The notes beneath the pieces were generated by a model that ran no database searches, was not told where the DNA came from, and saw only the letters and a list, made by a program, of their open reading frames with translations. A stretch of DNA of 64,000 nucleotides from Bacteroidales bacterium (lineage in GTDB: Bacteria; Bacteroidota; Bacteroidia; Bacteroidales; UBA932): NCBI GenBank assembly GCA_017617475.1, contig JAFZWC010000021.1, positions 4,777 to 68,776 on the forward strand, read 5' to 3'. Position 1 is the stretch's first letter. Every line of letters starts with the position of its first letter. Positions 32,107 through 41,550 of the stretch are shown piece by piece. The translations under genes and the position numbers were made by a program.

Positions 32107-34854
32107 TTATAGTCCAATTCTGCATGGCATACCGTCGTAATTGATGCATAGGGCATTGATGTTGTCGGGGTCGAAGGGCAGCGGATTGTCCGGATCGATT
32201 ACCCCTACACAGAAGGTACGGCTCTTGAGCATGCCGGGGAAAGAACCCTTCCGCTCTTCCAGCGTAAGGATGCGGGCGCTGTCGTTCCAATGGATGCCGA
32301 TGCTGCTGCACTCTCCCTTCTCATAACCATAGGTGAGGCCGTCATCTTCGTAGAAGGTAAAGTAGGCATCCTTGCCGGCATACACCAGGAAGGTAATGTG
32401 GTCGGCCGGTTTTTCGTCGCTCCATTCCATGGCGTCGCCCACCGGGATAATGCTGCCTTCGCGCACGTACAGGGGCATACGCTCATAAGGAGCCTCCACC
32501 GTCAGACGCTGGCCGCCCTGGATGTATTTTCCGGTATAGAAGTCATACCAGCCGCCCTGCGGGAAGTAAACCTCACGGCTGCGGGCCTTGTATTCATACA
32601 CGGGACAAGGCATAAGGGCCGGGCCGAACATCCACTGGTCAGAGAGGTCGCGCACCTCGGGATCGTCGGGATAATCCATGGGCAGACCGCGCATGAGGGT
32701 GGCGTCGTCAAAGTGGACGGAACCTGCCAGGGAATACAGATAAGGCATCAGGCGGTAGCGCAGCTGCATGTACCAGAGGATGCTGTTGTAAGCGGCCGAT
32801 CCTTCCGGCGCAATGTTCCAGAGCTCGCGGCGGGGCCACTGGCCATGGGTGCGGAACAGCGGTACAAAGGTGCCGAACTGGTGCCAGCGGGTCTGCAGTT
32901 CCTGCCATTCGTCGGCGTTGGCCGAATCGTAGAACTTGCTCATGACGGAGAAACCGCCGATATCCATGCCCCAGAACGGAATGCCGCTCATGGAGTAATT
33001 CAGGCCGGCTGCCATCTGGATGCGCATGTCTGTCCAGGACGTGCCGATATCACCGCTCCAGGAAGCCGTGCTGTAACGCTGAAGGCCGGAGAAACCGTTG
33101 CGGGTAAGCAGGAAAACGCGCTTGTCGGGGTCCACGCTGCGCTGGCCTTCGTAGATGGCCTGGGCGTTGACCAGGGCATAGGCATTAAGGTATTCGGTAG
33201 AAGAACCCAGGGCGTTGGGCGTCAGGAGCCATTTGAAATAGTCCATGGGCAGGCAGTCGCGGAGGTTGGGCTCGGAGGCGTCCATCCACCAGGCGTCTAT
33301 TTTACGGCCGAACTTGGTGTACAGGCTTTCGTCCATCTGCCGCCAGAACATCTTGCGGCCGCCCGGGGCGTATGCATCGTAGAAGCTCTGCTTGTAGCCC
33401 AGCCAGTCCACCAGCGAATCTTCCTCGGCATGCACGTACATGTAGCCGGCGTCCTTCAGTTCCCGGTAGTGCTCCGTATTGGTGTAGAACTTGGGCCACA
33501 CGGAAATCATGAAGCGGCCGTGCATGGCATGCACGTCGTCCAGCATCTTCTCCGGGTCGGGGAAACGCGTTGCTTCAAAGGCATGGCTTCCCCACTGGTC
33601 ATCCGGCCAGTACTGCCAGTCCTGGACAATATTGTCCACGGGGATGTGACGGCGGCGCATCTCGGCCAGGGTTCCCACCAGTTCGTCCTGGGTGGTGTAC
33701 CGTTCGCGGCTCTGCCAGAATCCCAGGGCCCATTTGGGCATGACCTGGGCCTTGCCCGTGAGCTGGCGATATCCCTTGATAACACCGTCGTAGTTGTCTC
33801 CGGCAATGAAATAATAGTCGGCCTGGGGCTCGAATTCGCTCCAGAACGTGAGGCGGGATTCCTGTTCAGGCGCTTCCAGCGGAGCTACGCGGAGGCCGAT
33901 GTAGGAGACGCCTCCGTCCGGCTCCCAGTCTATCCGGATGGGCGTGGGCTTCCCAGCCTCAAGGTGCACGGTGAACTTGTAGCTGTTGGGGTTCCAGGCC
34001 GGACGCCAGCGGCGGCTCATCACCTCCACGCCGTCCACGGTAGTGCTCTGGAAACCGGCATAATACTGGATAAAATGGTAATCACCCGTTTCCCGGGCCG
34101 TGATGGTTCCTTCGTAAGTAACCTCGGCGCCCTGGAGGGGAATGTCGGGCAGGTTCCGGATGGCCCATTCGTTCTCATAGTACAGGCTGTCTTCCTTCTG
34201 CACAACAGGCTCTCCCACAAAGGGTTTGTAGGTTCCCGTGAGCTGCAGGTCAAAGATTTCTCCCAGCTGCCTGTAGGGCTGGGCGCTTCCCCAGCGGCTC
34301 ATGGAATAGGCGTCGAAGAGCATGCCGTACCCCTTGTTGGACACCACCAGCGGAACGCTGATCTTGGTGTTGTACTGGTACAGTTCCTCGCGCAGGCCCT
34401 TGTGGTTGAATTCGCCGGCCTGGTGCTGTCCCAGCCCGTAAAAGGCCTCGTCGGGGGTGGAGGCATAACTCACCGTGGTGCTCCAGGCCTTCTTGCCTTC
34501 CACCTCCAGGGGGGCGAAGGAAGAGCGGCCGTCCGAGGCGAGCGGGGTGCCGTCGGCCTTAAAGAATTGGAGAGTTCCGTCGGCCTTGGATACCTCTACC
34601 GAAAGGGCCGGCGTAGAAAGCACCACCTTGCCCGCCTCTTTGGACAGCTTGAAATCTTGATAACTCTGCTGTGGCAGCACCACCAGGCTCTGCCTGTCGT
34701 GGAACTTCCCGTCCGGAGACACGCTAACACGCACAATCTCGGGGGAAATCACCTGAAGACGCACGGCGGCATTGTCAGTACGGACTACCACTTCCCCGCG
34801 TTGGCAGGAAGCCAGGGCCAGAAGGGCCGATACAATCAGAATTGCCTTTTTCAC
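32107..34854 (-). CDS. Glycoside hydrolase family 31 with PA14 insert (alpha-xylosidase-like)
   Basis: A 915-residue lipoprotein (LALASC, Cys17). Residues about 200-310 form a PA14-like module (NLPDIPLQGAEVTYEGTITARETGDYHFIQYYAGFQSTTVDG) inserted in the N-terminal beta-domain, as in the alpha-xylosidase of Cellvibrio and xyloglucan loci of Bacteroides. The catalytic nucleophile region is KIDAWWMDASEPNL; VDNIVQDWQYW and SWSGDIGTSW also fit GH31. Alpha-xylosidase is the leading call, and alpha-glucosidase or alpha-galactosidase are alternatives. It starts 5 bases after GH130. In a mannan locus an alpha-xylosidase would be unusual and points to xyloglucan use. Confidence 0.93.
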   Translation of the reverse strand: MKKAILIVSALLALASCQRGEVVVRTDNAAVRLQVISPEIVRVSVSPDGKFHDRQSLVVLPQQSYQDFKLSKEAGKVVLSTPALSVEVSKADGTLQFFKADGTPLASDGRSSFAPLEVEGKKAWSTTVSYASTPDEAFYGLGQHQAGEFNHKGLREELYQYNTKISVPLVVSNKGYGMLFDAYSMSRWGSAQPYRQLGEIFDLQLTGTYKPFVGEPVVQKEDSLYYENEWAIRNLPDIPLQGAEVTYEGTITARETGDYHFIQYYAGFQSTTVDGVEVMSRRWRPAWNPNSYKFTVHLEAGKPTPIRIDWEPDGGVSYIGLRVAPLEAPEQESRLTFWSEFEPQADYYFIAGDNYDGVIKGYRQLTGKAQVMPKWALGFWQSRERYTTQDELVGTLAEMRRRHIPVDNIVQDWQYWPDDQWGSHAFEATRFPDPEKMLDDVHAMHGRFMISVWPKFYTNTEHYRELKDAGYMYVHAEEDSLVDWLGYKQSFYDAYAPGGRKMFWRQMDESLYTKFGRKIDAWWMDASEPNLRDCLPMDYFKWLLTPNALGSSTEYLNAYALVNAQAIYEGQRSVDPDKRVFLLTRNGFSGLQRYSTASWSGDIGTSWTDMRIQMAAGLNYSMSGIPFWGMDIGGFSVMSKFYDSANADEWQELQTRWHQFGTFVPLFRTHGQWPRRELWNIAPEGSAAYNSILWYMQLRYRLMPYLYSLAGSVHFDDATLMRGLPMDYPDDPEVRDLSDQWMFGPALMPCPVYEYKARSREVYFPQGGWYDFYTGKYIQGGQRLTVEAPYERMPLYVREGSIIPVGDAMEWSDEKPADHITFLVYAGKDAYFTFYEDDGLTYGYEKGECSSIGIHWNDSARILTLEERKGSFPGMLKSRTFCVGVIDPDNPLPFDPDNINALCINYDGMPCRIGL

Positions 34855-34859
34855 AGTTT

Positions 34860-36014
34860 CTATTTCTGGTTAAGATCTATCAGTTTGTTCAGGGTTTCCA
34901 CGGAAAGGCCGGTGCGGAGGCCGTCCGGGGCCGTATTCATGCAGTAATCTACCAGGCGGTCCACCGTGGAGGTGGCTACGTGCATGCGGGTGTCGGAACT
35001 GGCGTAATAGATGAACACCTTGCCGTCGGGGTCGCAGATCCAGCCGTTGGAGAAGAGGACGTTCATCACGTCACCCATGTACTCGGGGCCCTCGGGGGCC
35101 ATGAAGAAGCCGGCGGGGTCGGCTATTACCCTGGAAGGGTCTTCCAGCGAGGTCATGTAAAGGTACAGCACGTAACGCAGACCGCTGGCGCAGCCGCGCA
35201 CGCCATGGGCCAGGTGCAACCAGCCTTTAGGCGTCTTGATGGGATGCGGGCCCTCGCCGTTTTTCACTTCCTTGATGGTATGGTAGTGACGCAGGTTGAT
35301 AATCTTTTCTTCCTTGATCACGGCATCCTCCATGCTGTCCACCAGGGCCCAGCCGATGCCGCCGCCGTTGCCGGCGTCAATGAAACCGTCCTGCGGGCGG
35401 GTGTAGAGGGCATATTTCCCATCCACGAACTCGGGGTGCAGCACCACGTTGCGCTGCTGGCTGGCGCTGCGCACGTCGGGCAGGCGCTCCCAGTTCACCA
35501 AGTCTTTGGTGCGGGCAACACCGGCTGCCGCCGTTGCGGCCGATAGATCTCCCTCGGCGCTGTGGTCCTTGCGCTCTACGCAGAAGATGCCGTAAATCCA
35601 GCCGTCCTCGTGAGCGGTGAGGCGCATGTCGTACACGTTGGTGGCGGGTTCGCCCCACTCGGGCATGGTGATGGGACGGGGCCAGAAGGTGAAGTGGTCC
35701 ACGCCATTGGGGCTTTCGGCCACGGCGAAGAAGCTCTTCCGGTCGGCACCCTCAACGCGCACCACCAGAACGTATTTGCCCTTCCACTTGATGGCACCGG
35801 AATTCAGGGTGGCATGGATGCCGAAGCGCTCCATCAGGTAGGGATTGCGCTCCTTATTGAGGTCATACCTCCACTCCAGGGGGGCATGGTCGGCCGTCAG
35901 GATGGGATGCTCGTAACGTTCATACACGCCGTTTCCCTCAACGGGGTAATTACTCTTCTCAATCAACTGCTGGTGGCTCACCTTGAGCCACTTCAAACGT
36001 TCTTCGTAGTTCAT
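34860..36014 (-). CDS. GH130 4-O-beta-D-mannosyl-D-glucose phosphorylase
   Basis: Cytoplasmic phosphorylase of 384 residues (no signal peptide) that splits mannosyl-1,4-glucose with phosphate into mannose-1-phosphate and glucose. The sequence fits subfamily GH130_1: [65 protein letters not shown] (catalytic Asp region), [10 protein letters not shown] and IIYY-type [25 protein letters not shown]. With the epimerase at 28512 and the symporter at 27139 it completes the established Bacteroides mannobiose pathway. Four bases after GH26 in the same transcript. Confidence 0.95.
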   Translation of the reverse strand: MNYEERLKWLKVSHQQLIEKSNYPVEGNGVYERYEHPILTADHAPLEWRYDLNKERNPYLMERFGIHATLNSGAIKWKGKYVLVVRVEGADRKSFFAVAESPNGVDHFTFWPRPITMPEWGEPATNVYDMRLTAHEDGWIYGIFCVERKDHSAEGDLSAATAAAGVARTKDLVNWERLPDVRSASQQRNVVLHPEFVDGKYALYTRPQDGFIDAGNGGGIGWALVDSMEDAVIKEEKIINLRHYHTIKEVKNGEGPHPIKTPKGWLHLAHGVRGCASGLRYVLYLYMTSLEDPSRVIADPAGFFMAPEGPEYMGDVMNVLFSNGWICDPDGKVFIYYASSDTRMHVATSTVDRLVDYCMNTAPDGLRTGLSVETLNKLIDLNQK

Positions 36015-36017
36015 GGT

Positions 36018-37109
36018 TTAGTTCAAGAATACAATGTTTTCCTGTTCGCTGAAGGCTTTGAAATCGGCCGCCCCGTCAAAACCTTCCCAGGGGGCATAGA
36101 AATGGCCGGGCTTGTCCCAGGCATTGCGCCAGGTGAGCACATAGGAGATGGGGAACCTCTCGATGGCCGGGTACAGATACTCCGTCCACCAGGTGGTATC
36201 CGGAATGCCTTCCAGACCGGTTTCCGTAAAGCAGATGAGTTTGTCGTGCTCCAGGCCGATGGCGGCCAGGGCGGGCATCATGTCTTCCACCTGCTGGTAG
36301 AAGCGGTCTCCGGCAGCTTCCAGTTCTTCGCCCGGAATCACGTGTTCATAAAGGTCGGTACCCAGGATGTCCACGAACTCGTCACCGGGATAGCGGGACA
36401 TGTAATCTTCCGGCTTGATGGGACCGTTGGGGGAATAGCACCAGAGAATGTTGGTGAGGCCGCGCTCCTTAGTGAAATAGAGCCAGGTGTGCCGATACAG
36501 CTCAATGTACTCCTGCGCCGAGCAAAGCCGGGCGCCCCACCAGAACCAGCTGCCCAGGTTCTCGTGCCAGGGGCGGAAGATAACCGCCACGTCTCCCAGG
36601 CTTTCGATGAAATCGGCCGCACGCTGGAGCCAGATCATGAAATCGGCCGCCTTCTCCCCGCCGGGAAGGATGGATTTTACCACCTGGTCGGAACTGATGT
36701 CCCAGGCATCGCCGCCCGTGAGGGGGTTGCGCGGATGCCAGGAGAAGGTGACAATGCCGCCGCGTTCGATGTGCTTGAGCGCCGCTTTGCGCATAAGGCC
36801 GAAGGGGACGCCGTCCAGGTTGCAGGAGTCTCCCAGCTCGATTCCGCCCAGGTCGCAGCCCATGATCATGGGATACTTGCCGGTGACGGCTTTAACATCG
36901 GAGCGCTCCAGGGGGTCGTTCTCCCAGTCTTCCACCTTCCAGGCATGGCCGTAGAAGAGGTCGTCCTGGTGGCCGTAGGCTATCTGGTTGCTCTCGGCAA
37001 AAGAGAACAGGCGGTGGGCCAGCTGGTCCTTGGGTGTTTCCATGGGTTTCTTGGTTCCGGTGCTGCAGGCGACGAGCGCCAGCGCAGCTATCATCAATGC
37101 TTTCTTCAT
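36018..37109 (-). CDS. Glycoside hydrolase family 26 beta-mannanase, lipoprotein
   Basis: A 363-residue GH26 endo-beta-1,4-mannanase with a lipoprotein signal (ALALVAC, Cys15). Family residues are clear: QIAYGHQDDLFYGHAWK, IVTFSWHPRNPLTGGDAWD, the acid/base Glu in VIFRPWHENLGSWFWWG, and the nucleophile Glu in LICFTETGLEGI. Related Bacteroides enzymes make mannobiose, the substrate of the epimerase encoded downstream. It lies 3 bases after the GH5_4 gene and 3 bases before GH130. Confidence 0.96.
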   Translation of the reverse strand: MKKALMIAALALVACSTGTKKPMETPKDQLAHRLFSFAESNQIAYGHQDDLFYGHAWKVEDWENDPLERSDVKAVTGKYPMIMGCDLGGIELGDSCNLDGVPFGLMRKAALKHIERGGIVTFSWHPRNPLTGGDAWDISSDQVVKSILPGGEKAADFMIWLQRAADFIESLGDVAVIFRPWHENLGSWFWWGARLCSAQEYIELYRHTWLYFTKERGLTNILWCYSPNGPIKPEDYMSRYPGDEFVDILGTDLYEHVIPGEELEAAGDRFYQQVEDMMPALAAIGLEHDKLICFTETGLEGIPDTTWWTEYLYPAIERFPISYVLTWRNAWDKPGHFYAPWEGFDGAADFKAFSEQENIVFLN

Positions 37110-37112
37110 AGG

Positions 37113-38723
37113 TTAGAACTTCGGGGCTTTGCTGTAAACGAAATCCAGTGTATAACCTTCGTCTTCTGTATTCCAGGCCTTGGATATGACATCCAGGACT
37201 GCCTTGCTGTTGCCGATATAGTTTCCGTTGCCATGGTGAATATAGCCATGCTTTTCCTTGCCTGCGCCCTCTCCGTTGTTATCCCAGAGGAAGCAGGGCA
37301 GGCTGTAGGTCTTAGCCGCCTTCACCACATACTCCATGTAATAGAGATAGAACTTCCAGGCACGGGTGTCGGACTGGGAACGCATGGAGCAGCCAAACTC
37401 GCCGATATAGACCGGCGTACCCTTGGCTATGTAGTTGGTATACAGTTTCCCGAACACGTCTTTCACGTAGTCTTCATCGCTTCCGGCGGCTTTCTTCCCC
37501 GCCTCACCGGTGTGGCCCCAGTCGGAATACTGCTTGTCGCCGATGGTATAATCTGAAGGATCGTAGAAGTGTACCGAAACAGCCGTTTTCTTGGCCGGAT
37601 CATTGGGGATGGTCATATACTGGGTAAAACCCGGGTTGGCGCAGTAACTAGGTACACCCAGCCAGCGGGTGGCGTTGTTGCCGCCGGTGGCCCGGACGGC
37701 ATCTACAAACACCTGGTTCCATTCATTCAGGATGTCGCACTGTTTCTTGGGATTCTTCTTGAAGTCCTCGCTCCAGCCCCAGCCGCCGTCATTGATTTCG
37801 TTAAAGCCTTCCATCATGAGCCAGTCGTCCCCGCAATCCTTGAATTTGTTGGCAATATTGGTCCAGGCTCCCTTGATCTTGTCTTCAATCTGTTTGTTCA
37901 GTTCCGCATTACTGGCGGCATTCTTGATATCCTGCCATTGGTAGGTGTTGTTCACACCGTGGTTTTCATCATGGTGCATGTTGATGATAACCTTGAGGCC
38001 GGCGTTGTGGGCATAGCCCACCACCTCGTACACGCGGTTAATCCAGGTTTCATCAATCTTGTAGTCCGGTGCGGGACCTATCATCTTGAGCCAGGAAATG
38101 GGGATGCGGACGCTGCTGAAGCCCTTGGCCTTCACGCCGTCAAACGTAGCCTGGGTAGCAAGGTAGTCTGCATGCGGCTCCGGCATCCAGCAAGTCTCGT
38201 CGGGATAGCCCTCTTTCTCTCCGGCCCATGAGCCGTTGTAATAAGCGTCAAAATGGTTGCCCATGTTCCAGCCCAGGCCGAAGAACGAGGCCAGGCCGTC
38301 GGCACCCGGCTCCGGCGGTTCAGGTTTCTCGGCCGCCGCCTGGCTGATGGTAAGGGTGGCCGAAGTGGCGCCCGTGGCCTTGAAAGTAAGGGTGGCCGTG
38401 CGGGCTTCATAGTCCGTGTTGGGATCCACCTTTACCTGGATGGTTACGGTGTAATTCTGAAGCGTGCCGTTGGTGATCGAGACCCAAGTGGGCTTCTCTA
38501 CCTGAGGGACAAAGGGAGTCTTGGCCGTTATCTCGTAAGTGCCGCCTTCGGCCGGTACGGTAGTAGGAATGGTAGAACCACTCAGTGTAATAGCCTTGGG
38601 AGCCGGCGTAGGGGTGGGCGTAGGGGTGGGATCCTCCTTGTGTCCGCAGGAACAAAGCATGGAGATCAGCAACGTCAAGGGCAAAAAACAGTATTTCAGG
38701 TACCTCATATGCGTCTGCATCAA
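37113..38723 (-). CDS. Glycoside hydrolase family 5 subfamily 4 endoglucanase with BACON domain
   Basis: A 536-residue surface lipoprotein: signal ending SMLCSC, a Pro-Thr linker, a BACON domain (about residues 45-133), then a GH5 catalytic domain. GLGWNMGNHFDAY, SSVRIPISWLKMIGPAPDYKIDETWINRVYEVV, INMHHDENHG, the acid/base Glu in MMEGFNEINDGGWG and the nucleophile in VYIGEFGCS fit GH5_4. That subfamily covers xyloglucanases, mixed-linkage glucanases and glucomannanases; the Bacteroides ovatus xyloglucanase has the same BACON plus GH5_4 layout. A slightly later start (MRYLKYC) would give a tidier signal peptide. Confidence 0.92.
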   Translation of the reverse strand: MMQTHMRYLKYCFLPLTLLISMLCSCGHKEDPTPTPTPTPAPKAITLSGSTIPTTVPAEGGTYEITAKTPFVPQVEKPTWVSITNGTLQNYTVTIQVKVDPNTDYEARTATLTFKATGATSATLTISQAAAEKPEPPEPGADGLASFFGLGWNMGNHFDAYYNGSWAGEKEGYPDETCWMPEPHADYLATQATFDGVKAKGFSSVRIPISWLKMIGPAPDYKIDETWINRVYEVVGYAHNAGLKVIINMHHDENHGVNNTYQWQDIKNAASNAELNKQIEDKIKGAWTNIANKFKDCGDDWLMMEGFNEINDGGWGWSEDFKKNPKKQCDILNEWNQVFVDAVRATGGNNATRWLGVPSYCANPGFTQYMTIPNDPAKKTAVSVHFYDPSDYTIGDKQYSDWGHTGEAGKKAAGSDEDYVKDVFGKLYTNYIAKGTPVYIGEFGCSMRSQSDTRAWKFYLYYMEYVVKAAKTYSLPCFLWDNNGEGAGKEKHGYIHHGNGNYIGNSKAVLDVISKAWNTEDEGYTLDFVYSKAPKF

Positions 38724-38775
38724 AATGTTTGGAACCCGGAGGGAGGGTCAGCCCCCTCCGGATTAAAAGAACTGC

Positions 38776-41532
38776 CTATTTCTTCAGGCAAATTTGGGTG
38801 ATGGTATAGCCGGTTCCGCAAATCACCAGGCCGCCATTGTTGATGAGGAAGTCCACATCTTCGGCCGTGAGTTCCACCTCGTGACCACCATCCTGGAGCG
38901 GAAGGTTGCCGTCGGGGGCCAGGCCGGCCAGGCTGGGAATGGAAGCCCAGCTGCCGTTGCCGATGCGGATGCATCCATCGGGATCGTCAATGGAGTAGTG
39001 GAGGCACAGGACAGTACCGGCTTCCACAGTGGTCCAGTCATAACCGCCCCAAGAGAGATCGGTCACAGCGCCGCCACTCCAGGTGACGGTGGAATTGCCT
39101 TCCCAGATGGCCGTCTCCACAGGGCCAGCGGAAGAAGTGGTCACCAGGACCACCTCAGTGATGGTCCAGTTCGCACCGCAGATTACGAGACCGCCATTGT
39201 TGACGAGCTCGGCAAGGTCGGCGGCGGTGAGTTCAAACTCATAACTGGTGAGACCGGCAATCGGGAGGTTTCCGTCCGTTGCAAGGCCTGCAAGACTCGG
39301 GAGAGCCTGCCAGCTGCCGTTACCGAAGCGCATGACGGCATCGTCGGCATTGGCAGTGAAGGATACGGCGAGTTTGGTTCCGGCCTCAACGGTGCTCCAG
39401 TCGAAACCGCCCCAAGAGAGAGCGCCCATGGAGCCGTCCCAGTTGCCGACGGTCGTGCTGCCTTCCCAGATGGTGGTGCGCTTTTCGGCTGCGCCAAAGT
39501 GAATCATGGAAATGCCCTTGATATAGGCGCCTTCACCATTGATCACGAAGGAGTAGCCCCAGCCTTCACCCGTCTTGGTGAGCTGAGCATAGATGTCATC
39601 GGTTACCTCGAAGGAGAAGAAGGTGTCGCCGGAGGCGGCGTTGTTGGCGGAAACAGTGTTCTCACCACCCAGGACATCCAGGTTGATGGCATCCCAGTGA
39701 CCGGCCTGCAGCTTGTACTGCCACCAGTCGTTGTAGGTTTCGTAGTACACACGCACCAGGTCACCTACCTGCAGTCCAGCCTGTACGAAACCGTCCTCGG
39801 GACCGGCCTCCAGGTTGGCGCCCCAAGCGGCGAGGTCGTGCTTGCCCTGCCAGATGTAGGTCTCCGTGAACGGAGCGGTGATCTCGAAGGGAACGGGCCA
39901 GGTGAGTTCGGTTCCGTCTACCAGGACCAGATCCAGGCGATAGACACCAGGGCCGATCTTGTCCGGAATGCCGAAGGACATGGACTCGTCGGTACGCACG
40001 CCGAAGCTGGTCACCTTCTTACCCTTGATGAACACCTGCTCAATCTGCATCAGGTTTTTACCCTTGATGGAGATATTGTTGCCCAGGCCGAAGGAAGGAG
40101 TAGCGAACTCGATGGACACGGCCATATCGTAAGAAACGGGGAGCTCGAAGGTACTGGTCTCGTAACCGGCGGCCGACACGAGCGTAATAGCGCTGGTGTA
40201 AGCCTGCTCGGGGATGGTTACTTTCACAATGGCGTTACCCAGTTCATCATCTTCCAGCTCGAAATCGCAATCGATGAAGCCCTGCTTCTCGTCACCCATC
40301 TTCACGGATTCAACCAGGTCGAGGTCATAACCTTCGATGGTGACGACGGTCTCTCCGGCCACATACTCATCGAAGTGTTCCCAGGCCAGGATGTCCGGCT
40401 TCACCACCTCGATATCCTCGCTGTAAGCCTGCTTGCCGGATTCCAGGGTAACGGTCACGGGGCCGTCCTTGGCGTCCACGGGCTGGATGGCGACGATCTT
40501 GCCGTCGGAAAGGTACCAGGAGCCTTCCTCGGAGTTAGTGAATTCCACCTTGGTAACCAGATCCAGGTCTTCACCGGAGATTTCCACCTCGCAGCCGGCC
40601 TTGAAGCGCTTGTCCTCGGCCAGGGAGACGACGGCGAGATCCGTTACGCTGACGGTCTCAATCTCACCGGCAACGAATTCCTTGCCGGCGAAAGAAGTGA
40701 GCACGATGTTGCCGTCGGTAGCCTTGGGAGGCAGATTGAAGCTGATGCCCTTGCCATCCTCGGCCAGGTTGAATTCCACCTCGGCCACCTGCGGCAGGGC
40801 TACGTTCTGGATCATGTCCAGGTGCTCGCCGGTTACGGTGATGACGTCACCGCTCTTGTAGGTAGCCTTTTCGGCCTCATCCACAGTAGGATCACCCACC
40901 TCCAGGTCGGTCTGGGTGTAAATGTGGTTGGGAATGGTGGAGTCATCTTCCAGCTCATTCACATCGGAGAGGATGACGGGACCGGAGATAGCGCTTGCAG
41001 GAACCGTCACCTTGAGCTCGTGACGGCTCTGGCTTACGAATTCCGTAGCCACGGCGTTCTCGTCGCCCGTGAAGATGACTTCCTTGACATCGTTGAGGTA
41101 TTCGCCCGTGAAGGTGATCACGGAACCGGAGAGAACCTCGGCGGGAGTAAAGGACTCAATCGAGATGGGCTCGGTAAAGGTAAGGTCGAAACGGGTGGAA
41201 GCCTTGCGGCCGTCACTGCCGACCACGGTCACTTTACCCACCTCGGGGCCTTCCATGGGAACCATCACGCGAATTTCGCTCTGGGCGCCCGATTTGACCA
41301 CCGTAATGTCGGAGACGGTTATGCCGCCGCCGAACTGAACAGAAGTGGCATTCTCCAGACCGCCGCCCACGAGGCGGAGTTCACCGCCGCGCATGACCGG
41401 GTTAGGAGCGATGGCTGCCAGGGAGAAGCCGTTGAACTGGTCGGTATCCAGCTCCGACTTCTTACAGCCGGCAAAAGCGGCCAGTACGAAGCCCAGTACG
41501 GCAAGAAGGGAATATTTCAGTATCTTTTTCAT
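38776..41532 (-). CDS. Multi-IPT/TIG surface glycan-binding lipoprotein with twin C-terminal modules
   Basis: A 918-residue lipoprotein (AAFAGC, Cys23). Residues about 35-550 are roughly six IPT/TIG-type beta-sandwiches (NPVMRGGELRLVGGGLENATSVQFGG; PAEVLSGSVITFTGEYLNDVKEVIF; GDVITVTGEHLDMIQNV; ADKKGxEVEISGEDLDLV-type repeats). Three C-terminal modules follow: one at about 558-685, then two closely similar ones at 686-805 and 806-918, each beginning TIWEG or AIWEG and ending GLVICG then TIT. It occupies the position of a SusE/F or SGBP protein and most likely binds glycan at the cell surface. The terminal modules look like carbohydrate-binding domains, but I cannot name a family. Confidence 0.82.
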   Translation of the reverse strand: MKKILKYSLLAVLGFVLAAFAGCKKSELDTDQFNGFSLAAIAPNPVMRGGELRLVGGGLENATSVQFGGGITVSDITVVKSGAQSEIRVMVPMEGPEVGKVTVVGSDGRKASTRFDLTFTEPISIESFTPAEVLSGSVITFTGEYLNDVKEVIFTGDENAVATEFVSQSRHELKVTVPASAISGPVILSDVNELEDDSTIPNHIYTQTDLEVGDPTVDEAEKATYKSGDVITVTGEHLDMIQNVALPQVAEVEFNLAEDGKGISFNLPPKATDGNIVLTSFAGKEFVAGEIETVSVTDLAVVSLAEDKRFKAGCEVEISGEDLDLVTKVEFTNSEEGSWYLSDGKIVAIQPVDAKDGPVTVTLESGKQAYSEDIEVVKPDILAWEHFDEYVAGETVVTIEGYDLDLVESVKMGDEKQGFIDCDFELEDDELGNAIVKVTIPEQAYTSAITLVSAAGYETSTFELPVSYDMAVSIEFATPSFGLGNNISIKGKNLMQIEQVFIKGKKVTSFGVRTDESMSFGIPDKIGPGVYRLDLVLVDGTELTWPVPFEITAPFTETYIWQGKHDLAAWGANLEAGPEDGFVQAGLQVGDLVRVYYETYNDWWQYKLQAGHWDAINLDVLGGENTVSANNAASGDTFFSFEVTDDIYAQLTKTGEGWGYSFVINGEGAYIKGISMIHFGAAEKRTTIWEGSTTVGNWDGSMGALSWGGFDWSTVEAGTKLAVSFTANADDAVMRFGNGSWQALPSLAGLATDGNLPIAGLTSYEFELTAADLAELVNNGGLVICGANWTITEVVLVTTSSAGPVETAIWEGNSTVTWSGGAVTDLSWGGYDWTTVEAGTVLCLHYSIDDPDGCIRIGNGSWASIPSLAGLAPDGNLPLQDGGHEVELTAEDVDFLINNGGLVICGTGYTITQICLKK
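38779..39477 (-). repeat. Tandem duplicated C-terminal module in the surface glycan-binding protein
   Basis: Two coding repeats (39118-39477 and 38779-39117) encode modules sharing LSWGG, TVEAGT, RxGNGSW, PSLAGLA, DGNLP, ELTA and NNGGLVICG in the same order and spacing. The pattern indicates a recent internal duplication. Confidence 0.85.
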
Positions 41533-41550
41533 ATTCTTTTCTCCTTAAGA

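Noticed and set aside
32290..34947. An 885-codon antisense frame over the GH31 gene, with similar ones at 30154-32052 (GH3) and 35562-37556 (GH130/GH26)
   Set aside because: The sense strands carry complete catalytic motifs. The antisense frames share the same compositional bias and lack start context.
38407..38655. Pro-Thr repeat coding stretch near the GH5_4 N-terminus (GTAGGGGTGGGC type) considered as a DNA tandem repeat element
   Set aside because: It is a normal Pro-Thr linker between the lipoprotein signal and the BACON domain.
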